Counted from the first letter of the stretch, positions 25,049 through 33,940 are shown. The stretch: 64,000 nt of DNA from Actinotignum timonense (GCF_030216305.1 NZ_JASOKT010000005.1:1-64000); one strand, 5' to 3'. Translations and numbers: made by a program. The notes: generated from the sequence alone by a model not told the origin.

Positions 25049-26013
25049 TGCAATCCCTCACGCAGGTGGGCGAGGTTGCTATCCATAATGGCCAGGTAGC
25101 CCGCGCCCTCCGGATCGGCTTCCGCGGTGCTCAGCGAGGAAAGCTGCGCACCGGTTTCCGCCGCGATAGCCTCCGCGGTTTTCGCCGGGCTATTGGCTTC
25201 CGCGAAGATGGTGCGGGTCCCGGTTTCTGCCATAATGCGTTTCACTTCGGAGATATCGAGCGGGGAGGGATCTTGATCGGGGTCAATCCCGGCGATCCCC
25301 ACCTGGACCAGGTTGTAACGGTCGGTCAGGTAACCGAAAGCCGCGTGGGAGGACACCACCGTGGTGGTGGCGCACTGGGCCAGGCCGGTAGTGTAGCGCG
25401 AATTCAGATCGGTGAGCTCTTGCTTGAGGCGCGCGAAATTCGCCTCGAAATCACCGCGATGTTCCGGATCCATAGAGGAGAGCGAAGCGGTGATCGCTTC
25501 GGCTACATCTTGCATACGCACCGGATCAAGCCAGAAATGCGGGTCGAGGACGCGCCCGGCTTCGGTAGCTTCATCCCCGTGATTATCGGCCAGACCGCGG
25601 TGGTGGACCAGCTTCGCGGCATCGGCCAGGTTCACGGCGTTACCGGCCCCGATGGTGGAAATAGCCGCGTCGAGAGAGGGCTGGAATCCGGAGACGTAGA
25701 AGATAACATCCGTGCTTTCCAGCTCCGCGACCTGCTTGGGGGAAAACTCGTAATCATGGGGTTCCACATTGGTGGGGGTGGCGGAGGTGACCGTCACGTA
25801 GTCCCCGCCGATCTGTTCGGCAAGCCACCGGATCGGGGTGAAGGATGCCGTCACGCCAATGCGCGCGGTATCCGCGCTCGATGCGGCCCCGGAGCTTGAA
25901 GCACTATCCGCGGGCGAAGTAGAGGAGGACTGGCACCCGGCCAGCAGGGCGGTGGATCCCAGCAGCGCCGTGCAGCTAAGCAGCGCCGCCATACGAGTCA
26001 AAGTTTTCTTCAC
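25039..26013 (-). CDS. znuA: Zinc-binding lipoprotein of the ABC transporter
   Basis: A 324-residue cluster-9 solute-binding protein. The signal peptide ends in the lipobox LLAGC (Cys about residue 27), followed by a Ser/Ala linker. Metal ligands are likely in VEPHDYEFSP, DPHFWLDPVRM and SSHAAFGYLTDRY. A short loop with HH and NHGDE is a reduced version of the His-rich loop of zinc-specific proteins. The start is GTG at 26013 and TAGACT (26020-26025) lies six bases upstream, so the operon mRNA is probably leaderless. Confidence 0.92.
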   Translation of the reverse strand: MKKTLTRMAALLSCTALLGSTALLAGCQSSSTSPADSASSSGAASSADTARIGVTASFTPIRWLAEQIGGDYVTVTSATPTNVEPHDYEFSPKQVAELESTDVIFYVSGFQPSLDAAISTIGAGNAVNLADAAKLVHHRGLADNHGDEATEAGRVLDPHFWLDPVRMQDVAEAITASLSSMDPEHRGDFEANFARLKQELTDLNSRYTTGLAQCATTTVVSSHAAFGYLTDRYNLVQVGIAGIDPDQDPSPLDISEVKRIMAETGTRTIFAEANSPAKTAEAIAAETGAQLSSLSTAEADPEGAGYLAIMDSNLAHLREGLQCQ

Positions 26014-26019
26014 CCGCCC

Positions 26020-26025
26020 AGTCTA
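26020..26025 (-). promoter_or_regulatory. -10 element of the znuACB-zur operon (leaderless)
   Basis: TAGACT with six bases to the GTG of znuA. No recognisable Zur palindrome was found by eye in the 100-bp gap to dnaE. Confidence 0.6.
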
Positions 26026-26044
26026 CCCAACGCGCCCGGTGGCG

Positions 26045-26112
26045 CGTCGCGGCGGCCGGGCCCGCCGACCGCGCGTAGCCGCTGCACCCCGCCTCGCAAC
26101 GCCGCCGCGACG
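26045..26112. terminator. Long-loop inverted repeat after dnaE
   Basis: CGTCGCGGCGGC (26045-26056) and GCCGCCGCGACG (26101-26112) are perfectly complementary 12-mers separated by 44 bases. One arm touches the dnaE stop codon. It could end the dnaE transcript before the zinc operon promoter. Confidence 0.45.
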
Positions 26113-29100
26113 CTACGACACCACGCAGTTGCGCCCAAGGAGCACCTTGAGATCAGAGAAGAAACGCGCTTCGGGTTTGACGTAAAATTCCTGGCCCACC
26201 TGCACCACCGAGGTACGCCCGGGGCGCTGGATATGGAGCCGCACCGGGGCGCTACCCGGGTAGGTGCGCAGCAAATCGCTCAGCTGCCCGAGCAGATCGC
26301 GAGTGCAGATACGTTCAGCAAGCTGCACATCCACGGGCGAATCCGGGAGCAGGTCACCGCTGGGGATTTTCATATCCTGGGCGGAGAGCTGAATATTGCC
26401 ATCCCGATCCGAGACGCGCGCCGTAATAATCGCTACCTGGTCCGGGGCGAGCAGCCCAGCCACGGTCTGGTAGGTGGCCGGGAAGAAGTTAATTTCGGTA
26501 CTGCCCGTCATATCTTCCAGGACGATCGTCGCCCACATCTTCCCGTTTTTCTTGGAGATGCGCGGCTGGACAGCTGTGACGAGTCCGGCTAATGTCACAG
26601 TCCGCCCGTCCGTTGCGGCGTCGTCGTCCAAAAGACGCACCACCGTGGTATCTGCCGCACGGTCCAGAATATGTTCCATGCCCGAAAGCGGGTGGTCGGA
26701 TACATACAGGCCGAGCATATCGCGCTCGAGGTTGAGCTTTTCGCGTTTATCCCATTCGGGCAGCTCGGGGATATCGACCTCTACCCCGCCGGCGATTTCC
26801 GAACCGCCGAACAAATCGAATTGCCCCACCGCTTCATTTTTCTTTAGGGCGACGACGGCGTCTACCGCCTCGGCGACTTTGGAGAGCAAGGCGCGGCGGG
26901 TGTAGCCCATCGAGTCGAAAGCCCCGGCACGCACGAGGCATTCCACGCTGCGCTTATTGAGGACCTCGAGGGGGACCTTATCGAGGAAGTCCTGGAAGGA
27001 GGTGAAAGCGCCCTTCTCTTCACGGGCGCTAATAATGCCGTCCACGACTTTCGCGCCAACGTTACGCACCGCGGACAGGCCAAAGCGGATCTCCTCCCCC
27101 ACTGCGGAGAAATTCGCCAGGGATTCGTTCACGTCGGGCACCAAAACCTTGATGCCCATGCGGCGGGCTTCCCCGAGGTAGACCGCCATTTTGTCTTTAT
27201 TGTCTTTGCGGGAGGTGAGGAGGGCCGCCATGTATTCCACCGGGTAGTGGGCTTTCAGGTAGGCCGTCCAGTAGGAAATCACGCCGTAGCAGGCCGAATG
27301 GGACTTATTGAAGGCGTAGGACGCGAAGGGCTCCATGGTGCCCCACAGGGTTTTCACCGCGTCCTTGCTAAAGCCCTGGGCCACCATCCCGGATTCGAAA
27401 TCGACGTACATCTTATCCATGACGTCTTTTTTCTTCTTGCCCATGGCTTTACGCAGCGAATCTGCCTGGCCCATGGTGAAGCCGGCCACCGTCCGGGCGA
27501 TCTGCATGATCTGTTCCTGATAGACGATCAGGCCGTAGGTGGGGGCCAGAATCGGTTCGAGGATCTCCTCCAGCTCGGGGTGGATCGCCTCGATTTTCTG
27601 CAGCCCGTTCTTCCGCAGCGCGTAATTGGTGTGGGAATTCATCCCCATGGGGCCGGGGCGATAGAGCGCGGACACGGCGGAAATGTCCTCGAAGTTGGTG
27701 GGTTTCATCTGCTTGAGCAGGGTGCGCATGCCCGAACCATCCAGCTGGAAAATACCGAGGGTATCGGCATGCTGGAGCAACTCGAAGGTGCGCTCATCAT
27801 CGAGGGGAACATTATCAATATCGAGGGGATCTTTATTATTCGCCACGATATTTTCCAGGGCGTCCTCAATGGTGGTGAGGTTGGAGAGCCCCAGGAAGTC
27901 CATTTTGAGGATGCCGAGGTCCTCGCATTCGGGGTATTCGAATTGGGTGATGACCGCGCCGTCGGCCGGGCGTTTCATCACCGGGATCACGTCCGTGAGG
28001 GGCACGGAGGACATGAGGATGGCGCAGGCATGCACGCCCCACTGGCGGGTGAGGCCTTCGATGCCCTGGGCCAGGTCGAAAACGCGTTTGGCATCCACGT
28101 CGGTGGAGACCATATCGCGGAATTCCCCGGCTTCCATATAGCGGGAATTCTTCTCATCGAACACGCCAGAAAGCGGGATGTCCTTGCCCATGACCGAGGG
28201 CGGGAGGGCCTTGGTGAGGCGTTCGCCCATTTCGAAGGGGTAGCCAAGCACCCGGGACGCATCCTTGAGGGCCTGCTTCGTTTTAATAGTGCCGAATGTG
28301 ACCACCTGGGAGACTTTGTCATGCCCGTATTTATCTTCCACGTAGGCGATAACTTCCCCGCGGCGGCGTTCATCGAAGTCCACGTCAATATCGGGCATGG
28401 ATACGCGTTCCGGGTTGAGGAAACGTTCAAAGAGGAGGCCGTGTTCGATGGGGTCAAGTTCGGTGATATGCAGCGCGTAGGCCACCATGGAGCCGGCCCC
28501 GGAGCCACGCCCCGGCCCCACCCGGATGCCATTGCGTTTGGCCCACAGAATGTAATCGGAAACCACCAGGAAGTAACCGGGGAAGCCCATCTGCACAATG
28601 ACTTCCACTTCGTAATTGGCACGCTGGCGCACGTGATCGGGAATATATTCCCCGTAGCGCGAATGCAGGCCGCGTTCGACTTCCTTAATGAACCAGGAGG
28701 TGATGTCCTCCCCGTCGGGCACCGGGAAGACCGGCATGTAATTGGCGCCTTCAGCGGCGGTAGTGAAGGAAATATTGCAGCGTTCGGCCACCAGCAGGGT
28801 GTTTTCCATCGCCCCGGGCAGATCCCCGAAGAGCTTGTACATTTCCTCGGTGGAACGCAGGTGGTAGCCGTGCCCGTCGAATTTGAAACGGTTGGGATCC
28901 TGGAGGGTGGAACCGGAATTAATGCAGAGCATGGCGTCCTGGACGGAATGGTCCTCCGCGCGCACGTAATGCGAATCATTGGTGGCCAGCAGCGGCGCAT
29001 TGATTTTCTTGGCGAGGTCAAGCAGGTCATTGCGGGTGCGCCGCTCGATCTCATTATCGTGGTCCATGATTTCCACGAAGTAGTTCTCTTTACCGAAGAT

Positions 29101-29646
29101 CTCCTGCATGCGCCCGGCGGCCTCGAGGGCTTCGGCGTGCTGGCCCAGCCGCAACCGGGTTTGTACCTCCCCGGAGGGGCAGCCGGCGGTGCCGATAAGG
29201 CCTTCGTGCAGTTCCTCAAGGAGCTCGATATCCATGCGGGGCCATTTGCCCATCTGGCCTTCCAGCGAGGCGCGCGAATCGAGCCGGAAGAGGTTATGCA
29301 TCCCGGTGTTATTGGTGGCGAGCAAAGTCATATGGGTATAGGCCCCGCGCGCCGAGACGTCATCGCTGCGCTGTGATTCATCCCCCCACAGCACCCGGTT
29401 GCTCGAGTATCGCGAGGTCCCCGGGGTCATATAGGCTTCCACCCCGATAATCGGTTTGATGCCGGCGTCCTTGCAGGCCCGGTAAAACTCGTAGGCGCCG
29501 AAGCAGTAGCCGTGGTCGGTGATGGCCAGGGCGCTTTGCTTTTGGGCGACGGCCTGCGCCACCAGCGGCTTAATTTTCGCCGCCCCGTCCAGCAGGGAGT
29601 ATTCGGTATGGGTGTGGAGGTGAACGAAATCTGAGGGAGCGGCCAT
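26113..29646 (-). CDS. dnaE: DNA polymerase III alpha subunit
   Basis: A 1177-residue DnaE. The PHP domain starts FVHLHTHTEYSLLDGAAKI. The catalytic palm contains PGRGSGAGSMVAYAL and MPDIDVDF (about residues 416-423) with two catalytic Asp. The finger and beta-binding regions follow, then an OB fold near the C-terminus (VTLAGLVTAVQPRISKKNGKMWATIVLED). It is the replicative polymerase. ATG at 29646 has TAGACT (29654-29659) seven bases upstream, which overlaps the stop codon of the GNAT gene, and no ribosome site. Confidence 0.97.
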   Translation of the reverse strand: MAAPSDFVHLHTHTEYSLLDGAAKIKPLVAQAVAQKQSALAITDHGYCFGAYEFYRACKDAGIKPIIGVEAYMTPGTSRYSSNRVLWGDESQRSDDVSARGAYTHMTLLATNNTGMHNLFRLDSRASLEGQMGKWPRMDIELLEELHEGLIGTAGCPSGEVQTRLRLGQHAEALEAAGRMQEIFGKENYFVEIMDHDNEIERRTRNDLLDLAKKINAPLLATNDSHYVRAEDHSVQDAMLCINSGSTLQDPNRFKFDGHGYHLRSTEEMYKLFGDLPGAMENTLLVAERCNISFTTAAEGANYMPVFPVPDGEDITSWFIKEVERGLHSRYGEYIPDHVRQRANYEVEVIVQMGFPGYFLVVSDYILWAKRNGIRVGPGRGSGAGSMVAYALHITELDPIEHGLLFERFLNPERVSMPDIDVDFDERRRGEVIAYVEDKYGHDKVSQVVTFGTIKTKQALKDASRVLGYPFEMGERLTKALPPSVMGKDIPLSGVFDEKNSRYMEAGEFRDMVSTDVDAKRVFDLAQGIEGLTRQWGVHACAILMSSVPLTDVIPVMKRPADGAVITQFEYPECEDLGILKMDFLGLSNLTTIEDALENIVANNKDPLDIDNVPLDDERTFELLQHADTLGIFQLDGSGMRTLLKQMKPTNFEDISAVSALYRPGPMGMNSHTNYALRKNGLQKIEAIHPELEEILEPILAPTYGLIVYQEQIMQIARTVAGFTMGQADSLRKAMGKKKKDVMDKMYVDFESGMVAQGFSKDAVKTLWGTMEPFASYAFNKSHSACYGVISYWTAYLKAHYPVEYMAALLTSRKDNKDKMAVYLGEARRMGIKVLVPDVNESLANFSAVGEEIRFGLSAVRNVGAKVVDGIISAREEKGAFTSFQDFLDKVPLEVLNKRSVECLVRAGAFDSMGYTRRALLSKVAEAVDAVVALKKNEAVGQFDLFGGSEIAGGVEVDIPELPEWDKREKLNLERDMLGLYVSDHPLSGMEHILDRAADTTVVRLLDDDAATDGRTVTLAGLVTAVQPRISKKNGKMWATIVLEDMTGSTEINFFPATYQTVAGLLAPDQVAIITARVSDRDGNIQLSAQDMKIPSGDLLPDSPVDVQLAERICTRDLLGQLSDLLRTYPGSAPVRLHIQRPGRTSVVQVGQEFYVKPEARFFSDLKVLLGRNCVVS

Positions 29647-29653
29647 GGGGCCT

Positions 29654-29659
29654 AGTCTA
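29654..29659 (-). promoter_or_regulatory. -10 element of dnaE (leaderless)
   Basis: TAGACT seven bases before the ATG. Its first three bases are the TAG stop of the upstream GNAT gene. Confidence 0.6.
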
Positions 29660-30202
29660 TCCAGCGCTCACTACCCGCGCCATTTCCCGGTGCCAGATGC
29701 GCGCGTCCAGGAAGGGTGCGCGAGCGGTGAGTTCGTAGCCGAGGGCCCGGTAGAAGCCGATTTTGTCCTCCTGGGCGTCGAGGATGATCCGCACCTGCCC
29801 GGCGTGTCCAAATTCGCGCAGCGCTACCTCGGCTGCGGCCTCGCACAGGAAGCGCCCCACGCCTAGCCCGCGGGCGGAACGGCGCACGCAGACGCGCCCC
29901 AGGTGTACGACACCTTCGGTGGTTGCGTAGACCCGCGCGGCACCTAATGCTTCACCAGCATTATTTTCGACGACGACGTGGTGGGCGCGTTCGTCGATAT
30001 CGTCGAGTTCTTCTTCCAGCAGTACGCCTTGTTCCCCGCAGAAAACCTCAATACGGAGGGCGCGAGCCCGCTCCAGGTCTCCCTCGAGCCAACGCAGCTG
30101 GGTGGCGCCGCGGTGCGGCGCGGTGGTATCTGGCGCGGCAGGCGGCGGGGTGGTGGGGCGCGGCGCACCGTCCAGCGGTGCGCCGTCGTGCGCCGTCGTC
30201 AT
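29657..30202 (-). CDS. GNAT-family N-acetyltransferase
   Basis: A 181-residue GNAT protein of the ElaA-like type. After a Pro/Ala-rich N-terminus (about 1-35), the fold shows LRIEVFCGEQGV, HHVVVENNAGEALGAARV, the acetyl-CoA loop VRRSARGLGVGRFLCEAA and a C-terminal GFYRALGYEL. The substrate is unknown. ATG at 30202 has GGGAG before it and overlaps the pseudouridine synthase stop by four bases. The 5' end of the gene contains two tandem 10-bp copies of GCGCCGTCGT. Confidence 0.88.
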   Translation of the reverse strand: MTTAHDGAPLDGAPRPTTPPPAAPDTTAPHRGATQLRWLEGDLERARALRIEVFCGEQGVLLEEELDDIDERAHHVVVENNAGEALGAARVYATTEGVVHLGRVCVRRSARGLGVGRFLCEAAAEVALREFGHAGQVRIILDAQEDKIGFYRALGYELTARAPFLDARIWHREMARVVSAG

Positions 30203-31119
30203 GAAAAAACTCCCGCGCGCATGCGCTCGAGAGCGGTGGCGAGGTCCTCCGGGTAGGGTGCCTCGAATTCGCGCCAGCTGCCATCGGGGTGCTCAAAGCC
30301 GAGGCGGGTGGCGTGCAGCCACTGGCGGGTGAGCCCCAGGGTTTCACTCAGGCCCGGGTCAGCCCCGTAGGTGGCGTCCCCCACGCAGGGGTGGCCGAGG
30401 GCGGACATGTGCACCCGGATCTGGTGGGTGCGTCCGGTTTCCAAGTGAACCTGGAGAAGACTGCCGCCGGCCATCGCTTCGAGGGTGTCATAGTGGGTGA
30501 TGGAATGGCGCCCATCCGCCCGCACCCCCATTTTCCACTGGTGGCGCGGATCGCGCCCGATGGGGGCATCCACGGTGCCGGAGAGCGGGTCGGGATGCCC
30601 CTGCACGAGGGCGTGATAGATCTTTTCGGGAACGCGGTTGCGGAACTCATCCTTGAGCAGCACATAGGCGCGTTCTGATTTCGCCACCACCATGCACCCT
30701 GAGGTGCCCACATCTAGGCGATGCACAATACCCTTGCGTTCGGCCGGTCCGTAGGCGGAGAGCTGCACCCCGGCGTTCATGAGGGCGCCCAGCACATCCG
30801 GGCCGGTGAAATTGAGGGAGGGATGGGCCGCCAGGCCGGCCGGTTTATCCACCACCACCAGATCGGCATCTTCGTAGAGGATGGGGATGGTGACATCTCC
30901 CCCGCGCGGGGCAACGGTGCGCGGGGTAGGAATATTGATTTCCAGGATGCTCGGCGCGCGCAGCCGGACGGATTTCGCTACCGGGTTGCCGTCCAGAAGA
31001 ACATCCCCGGCATCGATAAGGCGTTGCACTTCCGCGCGCGAGAGGCCGGTCAGGCGCGCGATCGCCGCGTCGATACGGGCCTCATTAAATTCTTCCGTGA
31101 CCGGGTAGGTCCGCCACAT
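30199..31119 (-). CDS. RluA/RluD-family 23S rRNA pseudouridine synthase
   Basis: A 306-residue protein with an N-terminal S4 domain (SRAEVQRLIDAGDVLLDG, about residues 27-44) and a catalytic domain with GIVHRLDVGTSGCMVVAKS. The catalytic Asp is residue 136. The C-terminal GRTHQIRVHMSALGHPCVGDATYG is also typical. It isomerises uridines in large-subunit rRNA; the exact sites are unknown. ATG at 31119 follows the lspA stop with GAGGCGAG before it. The lspA-rluD pairing is usual in actinobacteria. Confidence 0.93.
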   Translation of the reverse strand: MWRTYPVTEEFNEARIDAAIARLTGLSRAEVQRLIDAGDVLLDGNPVAKSVRLRAPSILEINIPTPRTVAPRGGDVTIPILYEDADLVVVDKPAGLAAHPSLNFTGPDVLGALMNAGVQLSAYGPAERKGIVHRLDVGTSGCMVVAKSERAYVLLKDEFRNRVPEKIYHALVQGHPDPLSGTVDAPIGRDPRHQWKMGVRADGRHSITHYDTLEAMAGGSLLQVHLETGRTHQIRVHMSALGHPCVGDATYGADPGLSETLGLTRQWLHATRLGFEHPDGSWREFEAPYPEDLATALERMRAGVFS

Positions 31120-31120
31120 G

Positions 31121-31684
31121 CTACTCGCCTCGCTCCGACTTGCCAGGTGCTGGCATGGAGGCTGATGCGGATACGGAGCCGGAGTCCGCGCTGGCCCGAG
31201 CTGCGCCGTCGTTCATAAAAAACGCGACAGCGATCATGATCACGGCCCCGGCCACCAGCGCAATATCGGCCACGTTTCCCACGAACCAGTCGAAGTAGGC
31301 GATGAAATCGACCACGTGCCCGGCGAAACCACCCGGCTCAAAGAAGATCCGGTCGATGAGGTTGCCGGCCGCGCCGCCCCACATGAGAGCCAGGCCCACG
31401 CCGATCCAGCGGTGGCGTACCCGTGCCGCGAGGACGGGGAAAACCGCGAGCACCACGACAAGCGCGATGGAGGTAATGGCGCGGGTGGAATTTGCCCCCA
31501 GTGAGAATGCTGCACCCGGGTTGAAGACCAGGTGCAGCCCGAGGGCATCCCCCACAATGGCGATGCGCTCCGTTTGGCTGAGGTTAGCGATGGCCCACTG
31601 CTTCGTGAGTTGGTCGATGGCCACCACGGCCAGCGCCCCCACGAGGATGAGGAACCACGAGGTGCTTCGCCTCACCATACGCAC
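31121..31684 (-). CDS. lspA: Lipoprotein signal peptidase (signal peptidase II)
   Basis: A 187-residue four-helix aspartic peptidase. It has DQLTKQWA, FNPGAAFSLG, GGAAGNLIDRIF (first catalytic Asp) and VVDFIAYFDWFVGNVADIALV (second). It cleaves the signal peptides of lipoproteins such as ZnuA. GTG at 31684 overlaps the divIVA stop by one base; ATG at 31678 is an alternative. The last 30 residues are a Ser/Ala-rich tail that begins with MNDGAA, encoded by a 19-bp stretch identical to one inside murF. Confidence 0.94.
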   Translation of the reverse strand: MRMVRRSTSWFLILVGALAVVAIDQLTKQWAIANLSQTERIAIVGDALGLHLVFNPGAAFSLGANSTRAITSIALVVVLAVFPVLAARVRHRWIGVGLALMWGGAAGNLIDRIFFEPGGFAGHVVDFIAYFDWFVGNVADIALVAGAVIMIAVAFFMNDGAARASADSGSVSASASMPAPGKSERGE

Positions 31685-32265
31685 TAGTTACGAGCTTCGG
31701 GTTCCTGCGCGCCAGAATCGACGTTGGCGAGCAGCGTCTCCAGGTAGCTGTGCAGGCGCGTGCGGTAATCACGCTCGAAGTCACGCAGCTCGGAGATCTT
31801 GCGCTCCACCAGGCCGCGTTCCTGCTCCAGCTGGGCCAGGGTGCGGTTGGACTGAGCTTCGGCATCCTCGATGATCTTGGCACTGCGGGTTTCCGCATCC
31901 TGGATCTTCTGAGCCTTCTCGGTTTCACCGCGGGCCACGAGTTCTTCGTAGGTCTGCTGCGCCATCTGAAGCACGGCGGCGGCCTGTTCCCCAACGGTGC
32001 CGGTGGGTTGAGCGAAGGACGCGGTGGTTGTGGCCTGGTCCGGCGCTGCGGGTTCTTCACCCGAACCGTTCTGGAGTTCGGTCACGCGCGCTTCGGCGAC
32101 GGTGGCGCGATTCTCCGCTTCCTGGAGCTGCTTCGACAAATCGACGATGGTTTCGTAGATCGCGTCAAGGAATTCGTCGACCTGTACCTCGTCGTAACCG
32201 GTCTCCGCGGTTTCCGGGCGCTTAAAGCGGACATCCATGACATCCTGTGCCGTGAGCATTGCCAT
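31684..32265 (-). CDS. divIVA: DivIVA/Wag31 cell-pole protein
   Basis: A 193-residue DivIVA protein. The N-terminal lipid-binding domain has MLTAQDVMDVRFKRPETAETGYDEVQVDEFLDAI, followed by a coiled coil (about 35-65), a Gly/Thr/Gln linker and a second long coiled coil (about 95-175). It marks poles and septa and organises wall synthesis in actinobacteria. ATG at 32265 has a GAGGTGAG ribosome site. A 19-bp tandem duplication lies 27-64 bases upstream. Confidence 0.95.
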   Translation of the reverse strand: MAMLTAQDVMDVRFKRPETAETGYDEVQVDEFLDAIYETIVDLSKQLQEAENRATVAEARVTELQNGSGEEPAAPDQATTTASFAQPTGTVGEQAAAVLQMAQQTYEELVARGETEKAQKIQDAETRSAKIIEDAEAQSNRTLAQLEQERGLVERKISELRDFERDYRTRLHSYLETLLANVDSGAQEPEARN

Positions 32266-32291
32266 TTCTCACCTCAAGTAGTGTAACGAAA

Positions 32292-32329
32292 CTGTGTTAA
32301 GAGCACGTGGCTGTGTTATGAGCACACGG
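32292..32329 (-). repeat. 19-bp tandem duplication in the divIVA leader
   Basis: Units 32292-32310 and 32311-32329 match at 16 of 19 positions (core CTGTGTTA-GAGCAC on the plus strand). They lie between the yggT stop and the divIVA ribosome site. Confidence 0.75.
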
Positions 32330-32361
32330 CTCTCGGATAAAGCCTACCTCATCTGGGCGAA

Positions 32362-32655
32362 CTACGAGACAAAGATACGTAAAATTATCCCATTGAGGAT
32401 TTGAAGCACGATAAAAACAACGATGAAACCGATGTCAATCGCGATGCCTCCCAGCCGCAGGGGCGGGATGATTTTGCGCACCATATTGAGAATCGGGTCC
32501 GTGAGTGCGTAGACGATATTAACGATAACGAGAAGGGCGCCACTGGGGCGCCAATCACGCGCCGCAATGGTCACCAGATCAATAATCACCCGCGCGAGCA
32601 GCACCAGAAGATAGATGCTGATGAGGGTGGAAAGAATGATTCCAAGTACTGCCAT
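32362..32655 (-). CDS. YggT-family membrane protein
   Basis: A 97-residue YggT protein with two hydrophobic segments (about 2-24 and 72-95) flanking TDPILNMVRKIIPPLRLGGIAIDIGFIV, the family signature. It commonly sits between sepF and divIVA in Gram-positive division clusters; its role is unclear. ATG at 32655 shares one base with the sepF stop (TAATG), so translation is coupled. Confidence 0.92.
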   Translation of the reverse strand: MAVLGIILSTLISIYLLVLLARVIIDLVTIAARDWRPSGALLVIVNIVYALTDPILNMVRKIIPPLRLGGIAIDIGFIVVFIVLQILNGIILRIFVS

Positions 32656-33068
32656 TAGAACGAATCACGCGACTCCGGGCGCTGGTTTTCCATGCGGACG
32701 GTGCGCGGGGTCATGAGCAGCACGTCCGCGGAAATCTTATTGAGATCCCCGTGTAGCCCGAAGCAGATCCCGGTGGCGAAATCGACAATGCGATTGCGTG
32801 CAACGTCGTCGGCTTCCGCCAGGTTGATAATGACGGGCAGGCCGTCGCGGAATTGTTCGGCGAAGCCCCGCACCTCGGTGAAGGAACGCGGCTTAGCGGT
32901 GATGATGCGGGCGATATCGACCGGCTGCTCCACAGCGTGAATTTCGCTGACGGGGCTTTCCGCTTCGGCCTCGTAATCATCTTCGTAGTAATCGGCATCG
33001 TCCTGGTAATCCAGGTACTCGTCGTCGTTAAGCGTTGCCTTGGAGACAAAACGCTGGAACATTCCCAT
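32655..33068 (-). CDS. sepF: Cell division protein SepF
   Basis: A 137-residue SepF. The N-terminal amphipathic membrane helix MGMFQRFVSK is followed by an acidic Asp/Tyr/Glu stretch (about 15-40) and the globular domain ITAKPRSFTEVRGFAEQFRDGLPVIINLAEADDVARNRIVDFATGICFGL. SepF anchors FtsZ to the membrane, which is needed here because ftsA is absent. The start at 33068 is chosen because this is the conserved N-terminus and GAAGGG lies upstream. Longer in-frame starts overlap pgeF. Confidence 0.95.
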   Translation of the reverse strand: MGMFQRFVSKATLNDDEYLDYQDDADYYEDDYEAEAESPVSEIHAVEQPVDIARIITAKPRSFTEVRGFAEQFRDGLPVIINLAEADDVARNRIVDFATGICFGLHGDLNKISADVLLMTPRTVRMENQRPESRDSF

Positions 33069-33102
33069 AGCAGCCAACCCTTCTCGCTGTTCTCGTTTTA
33101 CG

Positions 33103-33918
33103 TTAGGCGACGCGCCCGGCCTTGTCAGCACGGCGCGCCGCTGGGGCGTTGCAGTCCACCGCGAGCACGCCGGCGAAGCGGCCGGTGCGCGATGCACGTC
33201 GGTAAGAATAAAAATCTGGATCTTCGCGGGTGCACCGAGGACTGACGTGGATCTCAGACACACCGACGGCGCGCAGCTGAGCGGTGAGCCCGGCCGCAAT
33301 ATCGAGGGAGGGCGTGCCCCAGGCGGTGCGCCCGGCAGCCTCGGGGATGCGCGCCGCGACGCTAGCCCGGAGCTCCTCGGGCACTTCGTAGCAGCGCCCG
33401 CAGATGGACGGGCCAAGGTAGGCGATGAGGTGCTCCGGCCCCAGGGCACGTGCCGCAGCCGGCCCGATACCGGCCTCCAACCCGCGCCGGCCCACGTGAA
33501 CGGCCGCCCCGGCCCGGCGATCCTGCGCCACTAGGAGCAGCGGGAGGCAATCGGCCACCATGACCACCGCGGCAGCACCCCTCGGTACCGGTGCGGCGCC
33601 CGAGCTAAGCGGGATGTCAATGAGGAGGCCGTCGGTGTCGGGGGCCACGAAGGTGCCGGCGGAAGTCAGAACGCCGGCATCTTCAAGGTGGTCCCCGTGC
33701 ACCTGGTCCATATAGACGGGGCGCTGCCCGATCTGCGCTGCGAGCAGAGCTCGGTTACGCTCCACGGTGGCGGGGTCATCCCCGACGTGGTGGGCCACAT
33801 TGAGGCCCGCAAAAGGAGCGCGGGATACCCCACCGGCGCGGGATGTGAATCCCGCCCGGATGCGGCCACCGGGCACGGAGATATCCGCTACCCACTCCAC
33901 CAGCGCGCTACGAGTCAT
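33103..33918 (-). CDS. pgeF: YfiH/PgeF-family multicopper-like (laccase-domain) protein
   Basis: A 271-residue protein of the YfiH family. The conserved His and Cys residues are visible in MDQVHGDHL, MVADCLPLLLVAQDRRAGAAVHVGRRGLEAG and GPSICGRCYEVP. E. coli PgeF corrects misincorporated L-serine in peptidoglycan precursors, and some homologues act as purine nucleosidases. The position between ftsZ and sepF is usual, but the yggS gene normally next to it is missing here. The start ATG at 33918 has no strong ribosome site; A-rich repeats precede it. Confidence 0.9.
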   Translation of the reverse strand: MTRSALVEWVADISVPGGRIRAGFTSRAGGVSRAPFAGLNVAHHVGDDPATVERNRALLAAQIGQRPVYMDQVHGDHLEDAGVLTSAGTFVAPDTDGLLIDIPLSSGAAPVPRGAAAVVMVADCLPLLLVAQDRRAGAAVHVGRRGLEAGIGPAAARALGPEHLIAYLGPSICGRCYEVPEELRASVAARIPEAAGRTAWGTPSLDIAAGLTAQLRAVGVSEIHVSPRCTREDPDFYSYRRASRTGRFAGVLAVDCNAPAARRADKAGRVA

Positions 33919-33940
33919 TGATGCCTGAGTTTCCTATGTC

